Part shown: positions 24,786 through 32,602 of the stretch, piece by piece
Layout of the letters: every line of letters begins with the position of its first letter
Position numbering within the stretch: position 1 is the first letter of the stretch
NCBI GenBank assembly: GCA_041389725.1
Contig: JAWKRG010000002.1
Coordinates: 1,612,001-1,676,000 of the forward strand
Length of the DNA: 64,000 bases
Direction: 5' to 3'
From: Polyangiaceae bacterium
GTDB taxonomy: Bacteria; Myxococcota_A; Polyangia; Polyangiales; Polyangiaceae
The notes under the pieces: generated by a model
Database searches by the model: none
Told to the model about the DNA's origin: nothing
The model's input: only the letters and a program-made list of their open reading frames with translations
Made by a program: the position numbers and the translations under genes

Positions 24786-25421
24786 ATGTTCAGGTCAGCC
24801 CGCCATCTTGGACCCGCGATCGCCGGATTGCTCCTCATGCTCACCCCCGTGGCCGCTCGCAGCGACTCGAGCGCGCAGGTCGCGGATCTGTACCGAGCCT
24901 CTTACCGGGAGGAAGCGGGGGGAAAGGCGGCGAAGGCTCTCGACCTGATGAAGCAGATCCACAGCAGCCGCGGGGCCTCCTACTTCACCTGGGCGCGGCG
25001 AGGCTGGCTCGCGTACCTGGCAGGGCGATTCGCGGAGTCGGAGCAGGCGTACGCAGAGGCCGCCAAGCTGAAGCCTGACGCAATCGAACCGCGACTCGGA
25101 CTCACGCTTCCACTCTTGGCGCAGAAGAAGTGGCGACCTCTGGAGAAAGCGTGTCGCGAGGTGCTGAAGCTCGATCCCCAGAACGCGGTCGCGCGTGCGC
25201 GCCTGGCGCACGCCTACTACTCGATCGGAAACTATCCAGACTCGGCGACGCTGTACCGCAAGCTCGTCAAAGACTACCCGGCGGATCTGGACAACCAGAC
25301 AGGACTGGGCTGGGCCCTCGCACGCATGGGACGGGGAGCCGAGGCGAAGAAGGTCTTCGCGGCTGTCCTGGAAGTCTCGCCGGACAACGTGAACGCGCGG
25401 CAGGGCATCGCCTTGCCCTGA
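24786..25421 (+). CDS. secreted TPR protein
   Basis: 211 residues from ATG 24786 (GAGAGGAGA upstream). A signal peptide (IAGLLLMLTPVAARS) leads into four or five TPR hairpins: LYRASYREEAGGKAAKALDLMKQIHSS, AYLAGRFAESEQAYAEAAKLKPDAIEPRLGLTL, KACREVLKLDPQNAVARARLAHAYYSIGNYPDSATLYRKLVKDYP, and LARMGRGAEAKKVFAAVLEVSPDNVNARQGIAL. Related to the TPR part of the preceding gene, and last in the operon. Probably a periplasmic scaffold. Confidence 0.8.
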   Translation: MFRSARHLGPAIAGLLLMLTPVAARSDSSAQVADLYRASYREEAGGKAAKALDLMKQIHSSRGASYFTWARRGWLAYLAGRFAESEQAYAEAAKLKPDAIEPRLGLTLPLLAQKKWRPLEKACREVLKLDPQNAVARARLAHAYYSIGNYPDSATLYRKLVKDYPADLDNQTGLGWALARMGRGAEAKKVFAAVLEVSPDNVNARQGIALP

Positions 25422-25480
25422 ACGCTTCAGCCGGAACGTCGCCTCTGGCTCGAGCTTTCTCCTCTGTCGGGGATCGCGAA

Positions 25481-25510
25481 GCCCGTCAGGCGGGCCAATC
25501 CGGTCTTTTG
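25481..25510 (+). terminator. weak terminator-like hairpin after the PqqD/ATP-grasp operon
   Basis: GCCCG (25481-25485), loop TCAGG, and CGGGC (25491-25495), followed about 8 bp later by TCTTTT. Short stem but correctly placed 60 bp after the last stop of the operon and before the convergent kinase gene. Confidence 0.4.
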
Positions 25511-25530
25511 GCTGAGGCGCCGCGGCGACG

Positions 25531-27249
25531 TCATTGCTTGAAGCACTCGCGCTTGGGGATGCGCACGCCGTCTGCATCGATGGTGTAGGGCGGCGTGCAA
25601 TTCATCTTCGGCTTTGGTTTGGGTCGGGGAATGTACGGAATCGGCTTGGGGCCGACGCGATGCTGTGAGGCGTCGACGGATGGGCTTGGTGGGCTGACCG
25701 GCGGCGAAGCGCTCGTGCCGGGTTGCGACGATACGTCCACGTTGGGAAGGCCGACGCCGGCCGAAGGTGCTGGTGACACGGGGGCTTGGCTAGCCGCGGG
25801 CGCGGAAACCTGCGGCTCGCGCATCGCGTCGATCTCGCTATCCCCCTTGCGGAAGTGGAGAACGAGCAGCGCGACCACGGCGACGAGTGCAACCACGGCG
25901 GCTGCTCCGATCACCGCGGGTCCCGCAGAGGTCGCAAGGGAGCGCCGCGAGCGCGGCGGAGGAAGAACGCTACTGGGGGAAGTAGGCGGAACGCTAGCGA
26001 GCACAGGGGCAGAAGGCTCCGTGCCGCGCGGCGCGGCGCCCTCCGCGCTTTCGACTGCGGACGGCAGCGTGGCGTCGTGTGCGGACGGCAGTGTGGCGTC
26101 GTGTGCGGACGGCAGTGTGGCGTCGTGTGCGGACGGCAGTGTGGCGTCCCCGGGACGCGCCCCCGCGGCAGGTTCGGCTGGCCGCACCTCGGTCTCGTCG
26201 CTGCCTGCGGGAACGCGGAGAGCGGGGTCACTCGGCGCAGGTGGGCGCGCGGAATGCCGCGCGCGGGCCGGGGCGGCATCACTGTCTCGCGCAGGGTCGC
26301 TCCAGGCCTCCACTTGCGCGCGGAACTCGCGCTGCCGCTCCAGCGATGCTTCACCCGCCAAGCGCACCCACTGGGCGACATCCGAGCGCGTTGCGGGAGT
26401 GCAAACCGCCGCGAGAGCACGCGCGAACTCGGCCGCGGTGGAGAATCGCTCGTCACGATCGGCTCGCAATGCCCGGAGCACCACGTCGTCGAGCTGGGCG
26501 CTGCCGCGCCCCGAGACGCTGCTGGGTCTGGCATGGTCCCCAGCCTGCACGCGCGAAACGATGTCGCCTGGGTCGACTCCGTCGTGAAGGCGCTCGTTGC
26601 TCAAGGCCTCCCAAAGGGTAACGCCGGCTCCGTAGAGGTCGACGCGTCGATCGAGCTCCAAGCGCCGGAGCTGTTCGAAGGCGAGATACCCCAACTTGCC
26701 CTTGATGTCGCCGGTGTACGTGGCGCCGACTCGCTCCGCAGCGTGTGCCACACCGAAGTCGATGACGCGAGTGACACCATCGGCGCCCACCAACATGTTG
26801 TGGGGTGAGACATCGCGATGCACGAGCTGGAGAGGCTTGTTCTTCTCGTCCAGGGCTTCGTGGGCGGCGTGCAGTCCGTCGAGGGCATCGATGAGAATCG
26901 CCACGGCGATGTCCACTGGGACTGCGGGGCCACCTCCTCCCCACACCGCGCTTAGAGCCGCGAGAGAAAGACCCGGTACATACTCCATGACTACGAGCAG
27001 CTCGCCGCCAGCCGCCACGACGTCCAGCACGCTGATCACGTTGGGATGGGTGATCCGCGCAGTGAGCCGCGCTTCGTCGAGCAGCATGTCACGGAAGTAC
27101 GGATCCCGCGCGTAGTGGGGGTGATGTCGCTTGATGGCCACTACCTTCGAGAAGCCTGCGTCGCCCTGAACGCGCCCGAGATGGACGCTGGCCATGCCTC
27201 CGCGCGCAATCGCGTCGAAGAGGAGGTAGCGGCCGACGGTCTCGGGCAT
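25531..27249 (-). CDS. membrane Ser/Thr protein kinase (Hanks type)
   Basis: 572 residues from ATG 27249 (MPETVGRYLLFD); the longer open frame overlaps the upstream gene. The kinase domain occupies residues 6-280: glycine loop ARGGMASVHLG, VAIK Lys40, Glu59, HRDVSPHN (144-151) and DFG (164-166). The APE segment reads LAFEQL, lacking the Pro of the usual APEQ. A disordered region holds four HDATLPSA repeats, then one membrane helix (VIGAAAVVALVAVVALLVLHF) and a Pro/Ser-rich extracytoplasmic tail ending DADGVRIPKRECFKQ. Topology and tail are typical of polyangial receptor kinases of unknown ligand. It follows the zinc-ribbon gene by 77 bp. Confidence 0.92.
   Translation of the reverse strand: MPETVGRYLLFDAIARGGMASVHLGRVQGDAGFSKVVAIKRHHPHYARDPYFRDMLLDEARLTARITHPNVISVLDVVAAGGELLVVMEYVPGLSLAALSAVWGGGGPAVPVDIAVAILIDALDGLHAAHEALDEKNKPLQLVHRDVSPHNMLVGADGVTRVIDFGVAHAAERVGATYTGDIKGKLGYLAFEQLRRLELDRRVDLYGAGVTLWEALSNERLHDGVDPGDIVSRVQAGDHARPSSVSGRGSAQLDDVVLRALRADRDERFSTAAEFARALAAVCTPATRSDVAQWVRLAGEASLERQREFRAQVEAWSDPARDSDAAPARARHSARPPAPSDPALRVPAGSDETEVRPAEPAAGARPGDATLPSAHDATLPSAHDATLPSAHDATLPSAVESAEGAAPRGTEPSAPVLASVPPTSPSSVLPPPRSRRSLATSAGPAVIGAAAVVALVAVVALLVLHFRKGDSEIDAMREPQVSAPAASQAPVSPAPSAGVGLPNVDVSSQPGTSASPPVSPPSPSVDASQHRVGPKPIPYIPRPKPKPKMNCTPPYTIDADGVRIPKRECFKQ
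26057..26149. repeat. 24-bp tandem repeat coding HDATLPSA
   Basis: Four consecutive units of GCGGACGGCAGTGTGGCGTC-type sequence with 24-bp period inside the kinase gene, near-identical at nucleotide level, encoding four (H)DATLPSA octapeptides. The length in multiples of 3 preserves the frame; recent slippage expansion of a Thr/Ser-containing linker. Confidence 0.9.
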
Positions 27250-27326
27250 CGTCGAGGCATTATTCACGACTCGAGCCGAGGGGGCGAATTGCAGCCGCAA
27301 AGCGGGCGGCCGGGCCAATCTCGCGC

Positions 27327-28331
27327 TCAGCCGCCCTTGCGCTCCACCTCGGGCTCCAGCCACGCGCCCATTGCGCGCGCCAGCACCTCTGCGGCCGCAC
27401 GGGCTTCGGCGTACTCGTCGAGTTGAGCGACCCATACCTCGGCGATGCCAAAGGTGAGCAAGAGGTCCCAATACTCGCCGTAGCCGGGATTGGTGTAGCA
27501 CTGGATGCGAACGGAATTGACCAGTGCGAAGGGGATACGAGCCGTGGTGTTGCCGTTGGTCGCGAGCAGGAGTGTGCGCCGAGGCCCGTCGACCAAGATG
27601 CTCGAGCGCGGTTGCACCATCGCAAGGCCCGCGAACATGCCGACACCCAGGAATGTAATGACGGCGAACGCCGCTGCCACGATCAGAGTGGACGTCGCGT
27701 CCTGAGTGAACACGAAGATCAAGATCGTGATCACCCCGGTGACGACCAGCACCGCAGCAACCAACAACGTCATGGTCCAGCGGGATACCCGTTGATAGAG
27801 CACGCGGTGCCGCCCGTCGGGCTCGATGACGGAGACCCCGTCGTCAGCGACTGCTCCAACCCCGATGGTTACGAGCGCAGGATTTCCCAAGGGGCGCACC
27901 AGACCTCGCATCAGGGGCATGCTCTGTGCCCCCGACACGAGCGCGGCCACGGCAGTCTGACAGGCGGCCCGCGTCTCTGGTTGCAGCTGAGCAAAGTGCA
28001 GCATCGCCTGCAACACGTGCTGCCGCTGGGCGGGATCGCTGACCGCTGGCAGCGAGTGCCGCGGCAGCCACACCCCATGCGCCCGGCACTCGCCGGTCCA
28101 ACAAGTCGTGGGTCCACGACGGGGCTGCCAGAAAAGCGACTGCGAACACATCGGACAGCGTTCATGCGCCTGCGCGGCGCGCGGCTGCGCTGGTATCACT
28201 GCATTCAGTGCTGAGGCGTACTCGGGCGCGAGCCAAGCGCCACGGCAGCCGCCACAAACGAACGTCACGCCGCCCGTGTGCGCGCTGACGAGCGTGGGGG
28301 TCGCGCAGTTGGGACAACCCGGTTGGGTCAT
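27327..28331 (-). CDS. zinc-ribbon integral membrane protein
   Basis: 334 residues. Two zinc-ribbon-like clusters open the protein: CPNCATPTLV...FVCGGCRGAWL (TFIIB-type CxxC...CxxC) and CPMCSQSLFWQPRRG...CWTGECRAHGVWLP. Two membrane helices follow around residues 185-235 (MTLLVAAVLVVTGVITILIFVF and LIVAAAFAVITFLGVGMFAGLAMV). The C-terminal 90 residues (SSILVDGPRRTLLLAT, RIPFALVNSVRIQCYT) look like a bacterial PH-type membrane-associated sandwich. The gene starts 3 bp after the sigma-54 activator's stop, so they are co-transcribed. No function can be named. Confidence 0.72.
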   Translation of the reverse strand: MTQPGCPNCATPTLVSAHTGGVTFVCGGCRGAWLAPEYASALNAVIPAQPRAAQAHERCPMCSQSLFWQPRRGPTTCWTGECRAHGVWLPRHSLPAVSDPAQRQHVLQAMLHFAQLQPETRAACQTAVAALVSGAQSMPLMRGLVRPLGNPALVTIGVGAVADDGVSVIEPDGRHRVLYQRVSRWTMTLLVAAVLVVTGVITILIFVFTQDATSTLIVAAAFAVITFLGVGMFAGLAMVQPRSSILVDGPRRTLLLATNGNTTARIPFALVNSVRIQCYTNPGYGEYWDLLLTFGIAEVWVAQLDEYAEARAAAEVLARAMGAWLEPEVERKGG

Positions 28332-28334
28332 AGC

Positions 28335-29627
28335 TCAGCGATACGCGCTCGGATCGATGCCAAGGCGCTTGAGTACGGAGTAGAGCCAAGGGCGGCCGAC
28401 GCCCAGATCGCGTGCGACTTGCGCCACGTTCCCCGTGCGAAGTCGCAGGGCCGTGTCGACCCGAGCGCGGAAGACGTCGTCGGCGTCGGAATTCGCCGCA
28501 CGGGGACGCTCCGCCGTCAGGACCAGACCCGCGGGCAGGTGTGCGGATTGCACATGCGCGCTGCCCGCGCTGATGGCGCTGGCTGCCGCCGTGCGGACGG
28601 CGTTCCGCAACTCGCGCACGTTGCCGGGCCATTGCGCCGCCAACAGCGTCTCCATTGCCTCGACCGAAAAGCGCGCGTCGGCCTCGAAATGGCGAGCAAG
28701 CAGCGGAACATCTTCGGGGTGCTCGCGCAGGGGCGGCACCGCAACCCGCCACGCTGCCAGACGATGGAACAGGTCGGCGCGGAAGCGCCCCTCGCTCACG
28801 TGGCGTTCCAAGGGCACGTTGGTGGCCGCGATCACACGAACATCCACGACGGTCTGGCGGTCCTCACCGACGGCGCGGACTTCCCCCGTCTCCAACACAC
28901 GCAAGAGCTTCGCCTGGGCGTCCAGCGGCAAGTCGCCCACTTCGTCCAACAACAACGTGCCGCCCGTAGCGGCGCGGAACAGGCCTTCTCGCGCCCGCTC
29001 CGAACCCGAGAAGGCGCCCTTGGCGTGGCCGAAGAGTTCGGCTTCCACCAAGTCCTTTGGCAGCGCGGCACAGTTGACGGCGACCAGAGCACCCGAGCGC
29101 CCGCTGCCCAAATGGATTGCCTCGCTGACACGCTCTTTGCCGACGCCGGTTTCCCCTTCGATGAGCACGGGCTCGAGTCGTCCAGCAATCTCGCGAATGC
29201 GCGTCCGCAGTGCCTCCATGTTGCCGGCGCCCAGAAGCGGCGAGTTCACGGCACCGATGCGGTGCGGTTCTACGTCCAGAACGGCGAGCAGCAGCGTTCT
29301 GCCGATGCGCAACGTGCAGCCGAAGGGAAGATGGCTCGGACCGCTGACCCGACGCCCTGCTGCGAAAGTGCCGTTGCGGCTGCCGAGGTCCTCGACGACG
29401 AAGCCACCCTCCCCCGGCGAGACGCGCGTGTGCTCCCGTGATGCTTGGGTATCATCCAGCACTACGTTCGCCTTGGCATCTCGTCCAAATACCGAAGGCT
29501 TGGCCAGGCTGATGGGTACGGGCGCGACGATGGGCCGATCCTCCGTGAACAGAATCAGCACGCCAGGACGCGGAGTCGCGACCGCCTCGCTGATGGTGTC
29601 GTGCCGGGTCTCCGTCGCGTCGGACAT
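28335..29627 (-). CDS. FHA-domain sigma-54-dependent transcriptional activator
   Basis: 430 residues from ATG 29627. Residues 20-118 form an FHA domain (SVFGRDAKANVVLDDTQASREHTRV, EDLGSRNGTF) that would read a phospho-threonine. Residues 128-345 are the AAA+ activator core: Walker A GETGVGKE (158-165), the sigma-54 contact loop at 204-209, Walker B TGGTLLLDEVGDL. The loop reads GAFSGS rather than GAFTGA. The C-terminus is a Fis-type HTH (LRLRTGNVAQVARDLGVGRPWLYSVLKRLGI). There is no receiver domain, so the input is probably phosphorylation by a Ser/Thr kinase; a kinase gene lies two genes downstream in the same direction. Confidence 0.93.
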   Translation of the reverse strand: MSDATETRHDTISEAVATPRPGVLILFTEDRPIVAPVPISLAKPSVFGRDAKANVVLDDTQASREHTRVSPGEGGFVVEDLGSRNGTFAAGRRVSGPSHLPFGCTLRIGRTLLLAVLDVEPHRIGAVNSPLLGAGNMEALRTRIREIAGRLEPVLIEGETGVGKERVSEAIHLGSGRSGALVAVNCAALPKDLVEAELFGHAKGAFSGSERAREGLFRAATGGTLLLDEVGDLPLDAQAKLLRVLETGEVRAVGEDRQTVVDVRVIAATNVPLERHVSEGRFRADLFHRLAAWRVAVPPLREHPEDVPLLARHFEADARFSVEAMETLLAAQWPGNVRELRNAVRTAAASAISAGSAHVQSAHLPAGLVLTAERPRAANSDADDVFRARVDTALRLRTGNVAQVARDLGVGRPWLYSVLKRLGIDPSAYR

Positions 29628-29674
29628 CGGGTGAGAGTCTAGCCCCTCGGCCAAGCTGCGGTGCTAGATTCCGG

Positions 29675-30493
29675 ATGATGGCCGCGCGCCTCGCCACACG
29701 ACGGAGACAAGGCTCGCTCTGGCGCGCGGTGACCGTGGTGCTGCTGGCGGCGACCTCATGCACCTTGGCCGAGCCCTTGGAGGGCTTTGCTGGCCCCGCG
29801 GCGGCCGACGGCGGCGGCGCCGGGGACGCGGGCGGAGCGGATGGGGGCGGTGCCGTGACTGCGGGCGGGGGCGGCATTCCCGGCAAAGACTCTGGGAAAG
29901 ACTCTGGGCCGAACCCCTGCGACTCGATCCAAAGCTGCCAAACGGGCAAGCCCGGGGTGTGCGCTGATGGGTTGACCGCTTGCGTGAAAGACAAGGTGGT
30001 GTGCCAGCCAAAAACGGCGGCTTCCACCGAGAAGTGCAACCTGCTCGACGACGACTGCAACGACAAGTGTGACGATGGTGCCGGTTGCCGCAGTGGCGTG
30101 CACCGCTCCTACAGCACGAGCAAGGATGCTCACCTGCTGTCGACCTCGCTCAGCGAAGCCCAATCGAACAGCTATGCGCTGGAAGTAGAGAACGTCTTCT
30201 ACTTGTACAAGACGGCACTGCCTGGGATGAATCTCTTCAACAAGTGCCTGAAGGCGAACGGGCGCTACTTCTACACGACCAGCTCGCTCTGCGAAGGGCA
30301 GGGCACCAAGCAAGGCTCCCTGGGCTACATCGGCAGCATGTCCACGCCGTGTCAGTCGGTGCCCCTCTACCGCGTGTATCACTCAGGCACGGGCAATCAC
30401 TTCTACACGACGAGCACGGCGGAGCGAGACTACACGCTGACGCTCGGGTACGTGAGCCAAGGTGTGGCCGGCCACGTGTGGCTGACTCCCTGA
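29675..30493 (+). CDS. lipoprotein with DUF5648-like domain
   Basis: 272 residues. The lipobox is LLAATSC (Cys29), followed by TLAEPLEGFAGP, a signature shared with the next gene, and a Gly/Asp-rich linker. A MopE-like Cys/Asp stretch (EKCNLLDDDCNDKCDDGAGC) precedes the C-terminal domain, which repeats 'H.YSTSKDAHLLSTSLSEAQS', 'GRYFYTTSSLCEG' and 'NHFYTTSTAERDYTLTLGYV', the H-F-Y-T pattern of DUF5648 domains in secreted proteins. Probably cell-surface bound; ligand unknown. It diverges from the sigma-54 activator gene across 47 bp. Confidence 0.7.
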   Translation: MMAARLATRRRQGSLWRAVTVVLLAATSCTLAEPLEGFAGPAAADGGGAGDAGGADGGGAVTAGGGGIPGKDSGKDSGPNPCDSIQSCQTGKPGVCADGLTACVKDKVVCQPKTAASTEKCNLLDDDCNDKCDDGAGCRSGVHRSYSTSKDAHLLSTSLSEAQSNSYALEVENVFYLYKTALPGMNLFNKCLKANGRYFYTTSSLCEGQGTKQGSLGYIGSMSTPCQSVPLYRVYHSGTGNHFYTTSTAERDYTLTLGYVSQGVAGHVWLTP

Positions 30494-30541
30494 TGCCAAG
30501 CGTGCTAGGTTTCCCTCGAGGGTGAGCAGGCACCCGTACCA

Positions 30542-31174
30542 ATGACGAACCGGCGGCTGGGACTGTGGGGGTGGCTTGCGCTCATGCTGCTCACCGCGGC
30601 GGCTTGCACCCTGGCGGAACCCTTGGATGGCTTCGCTGGACCTACCGGCGCCGGCGGCGCTACAGATTCCGGAGCCGGCGGAGGAGTCGTGGCTGGAGGA
30701 GGTGGCATCCCGACTGTCGAGTGCACGAAAGCCAGCCAGTGCTCCGATGGCAACGCCTGCAACGGAAACGAGGTGTGCACTGCCGAGGGGAAGTGCGCTC
30801 CCGGAACGGCGCCCGCGGTCGACGATGGCAATTCGTGCACGGTGGATTCCTGCGATCCGAAGAAGGGCGTGTTGCACGAGGGCGGCGCAGCACCTCCGAC
30901 CAAGGCCTGCGGCGCTGCAGACTGCCCCGCGGGCTTCTACTTGGCCGCCGCGCTGGCCTGCGATCCAGAGTGCGGCACGAACAACTGCGGTTTCTGCATC
31001 AACGGGTTTCTGTGTCAGCAGGCCTGCTTGCCGAAAGTGCAGGTCTGCTGCAAGGCGGTTGGCTGCAGTGCGAGCTGCCCGATTGGCTACGTGGTGGTCA
31101 AAGAGTACGAGACCGAGACCTGCGGTTGTGGACCAACGGCGCCCGGCAAGACCGCAGAGTGCCAGCGTCAGTAA
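30542..31174 (+). CDS. Cys-rich lipoprotein, paralogous N-terminus to the upstream lipoprotein
   Basis: 210 residues. Signal peptide and lipobox LTAAAC (Cys22) are followed by TLAEPLDGFAGP, one residue different from the upstream gene's stretch. After a Gly-rich linker, two Cys-patterned sections follow: CTKASQCSDGNACNGNEVC...GKCAPGTAP...CTVDSCDPKKG, which is the 'C.DGN.CNG.E.C...GKC' repeat of myxobacterial Ca-binding-type modules, and a second one with 14 more cysteines (CGTNNCGFCINGFLCQQAC). Likely heavily disulfide-bonded. The pair is probably one transcription unit with 48 bp between. Confidence 0.7.
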   Translation: MTNRRLGLWGWLALMLLTAAACTLAEPLDGFAGPTGAGGATDSGAGGGVVAGGGGIPTVECTKASQCSDGNACNGNEVCTAEGKCAPGTAPAVDDGNSCTVDSCDPKKGVLHEGGAAPPTKACGAADCPAGFYLAAALACDPECGTNNCGFCINGFLCQQACLPKVQVCCKAVGCSASCPIGYVVVKEYETETCGCGPTAPGKTAECQRQ

Positions 31175-31294
31175 CGCGAAGGCTCTCCAAGAGATGGAGT
31201 CGCATGCGCGACACCGACGCGCCAACCTACCAACCCTTGGCGGATCTCCGCGCTCTTGGCGTCGTAGCGGAAGAATCCACGGCCAGCAGCGGGG

Positions 31295-32083
31295 TCAGAA
31301 GCGATGCGAGAACGTCGCGACGGCACCTTGGCCGGTCGCGCTAGCGCCGACGCGGGTCTGCTCCGTGGGGCGAAACGCGAAGTAGGCCGCGCCCGCCGCC
31401 GCCAACACACCGATGGATAGCGAAACGTCTGCGACGATCTGCTCACGGCGCACCGCGTCCACGTCGTCCTCCGCGCAGTGCCCGCGGCAGTCCTCCAGAT
31501 CGGCTCGCTTGGAGTGACTGCGCACGGCAAACAGCGCAAAACTGCCGAAGGCAAGCGCACTGACCCCACCTAGAACATAGACGGGCGTCAGGTCGCGCTG
31601 GGGAGGCGGACCCTCGTTGGAGTGCTCGAGCCGAATGCGCTTGCCGCGGTCGCCCTCCAGCACGACGGCCGTCGTGGTCAAGCGCTGACCACCTTCGAGC
31701 ACTGCGACGATCTGCCGCTCCCCGGGGTCGACATCGATGGCGCTGCCGAGTTTTGCGCGCGGCACGGGGGTGGAGTCGATGAAGACCTGCTTCGGTGTCA
31801 CACGAGTAGAGCCCTCGACGACCTCGACGACGACGGAGGGCGTTCTCCGTTCCACGTCGCCGAGCCAAGCGGCACAGTCGCGGACCAAAGCTGCGGGACA
31901 GGAAGCCCGCGCACACACGAGCAGGGCTTCTTTGGCCGCGGTGAGTTCGCGCTTCTTCTGCAACCTCTGTGCAGCGACGTAGGCGTCCAGGCACTGATCC
32001 GTCTCGGCAGCGGGCTGTGCGAGCGCCAGGGACGGAAAACTCACCCCGACAGCGACCGTCACAAGCTGATGCCAGATGCGCAC
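31295..32083 (-). CDS. secreted/membrane protein with PEGA-like middle and two membrane helices
   Basis: 262 residues with signal peptide MRIWHQLVTVAVGVSFPSLALAQ. The first part (QCLDAYVAAQRLQKKRELTAAKEALLVCARASCPAALVRDCAAWLGDVERRTPSVVVEV) is the recurrent polyangial pattern of helical Cys-containing repeat followed by a PEGA-like strand domain (KQVFIDSTPVPRAKLGSAIDVDPGERQIVAVLEGG). Two hydrophobic helices (VYVLGGVSALAFGSFALFAV and SIGVLAAAGAAYFAF) lie near the C-terminus. The family is common in these genomes beside kinase genes; no function is established. Confidence 0.68.
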   Translation of the reverse strand: MRIWHQLVTVAVGVSFPSLALAQPAAETDQCLDAYVAAQRLQKKRELTAAKEALLVCARASCPAALVRDCAAWLGDVERRTPSVVVEVVEGSTRVTPKQVFIDSTPVPRAKLGSAIDVDPGERQIVAVLEGGQRLTTTAVVLEGDRGKRIRLEHSNEGPPPQRDLTPVYVLGGVSALAFGSFALFAVRSHSKRADLEDCRGHCAEDDVDAVRREQIVADVSLSIGVLAAAGAAYFAFRPTEQTRVGASATGQGAVATFSHRF

Positions 32084-32166
32084 GATGGCTAGCCTAGCGC
32101 GGCGTCGTCGGAACCATGAAGGAATTGTGCGCTGCTAGCCTTCAGCCATGCGCGCGCGGCCGGCGC

Positions 32167-32481
32167 CTACTTGCAGCGAACGCTGACTTCGTGGAGATGC
32201 GCGTTCACGCTGCTGGTGCGGGTCGTCACGGTTTCGCCCTTGCTCAGCGCCTCCACTTCGCTCGCGCGCAGCACCAAGGCGTGCTCGTGGCTACCGCCTG
32301 TGACCGGCGCCGTGGCCGACACTCCAAGCGGGAGCTTTTTCGGGGGGAGTTCAGCGGAGTGGCCATGGTTGCCGGCGATGGTCACCTCCGCGCCGTTGGC
32401 ACACGCTGGGCGCGGCTTGTCTTCACAACCCCAGGCCAAAACCAGGCTGCACAGCAGCGTAATCCGTGTCGACATCCGCAT
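32167..32481 (-). CDS. small His-rich lipoprotein
   Basis: 104 residues; signal peptide with lipobox LAWGC (Cys19). The mature 86 residues contain three His clusters, NHGHSA, SHEHAL and HLHEVS, plus two further Cys. The spacing would suit binding of a transition metal at the cell surface, a guess from composition only. It has its own start with GAGGTGAG upstream and converges with no neighbour; a gap of 120 bp separates it from the kinase stop. Confidence 0.65.
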   Translation of the reverse strand: MRMSTRITLLCSLVLAWGCEDKPRPACANGAEVTIAGNHGHSAELPPKKLPLGVSATAPVTGGSHEHALVLRASEVEALSKGETVTTRTSSVNAHLHEVSVRCK

Positions 32482-32602
32482 GACTCACCTCGACGCGGGG
32501 TCGTGCGAAGGGCGTGCCAGCCCACAACTGCACGCCAGGAGTGGGGCGCATGCTGCACGCCATGCGCCCTGCAGTGTGTGCGCGGTAATCTTTGCGGCCC
32601 GG

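Noticed and set aside
26057..26149. CRISPR array
   Set aside because: Four 24-bp units directly abut with no spacers and are in frame inside a kinase gene. No cas gene is nearby.
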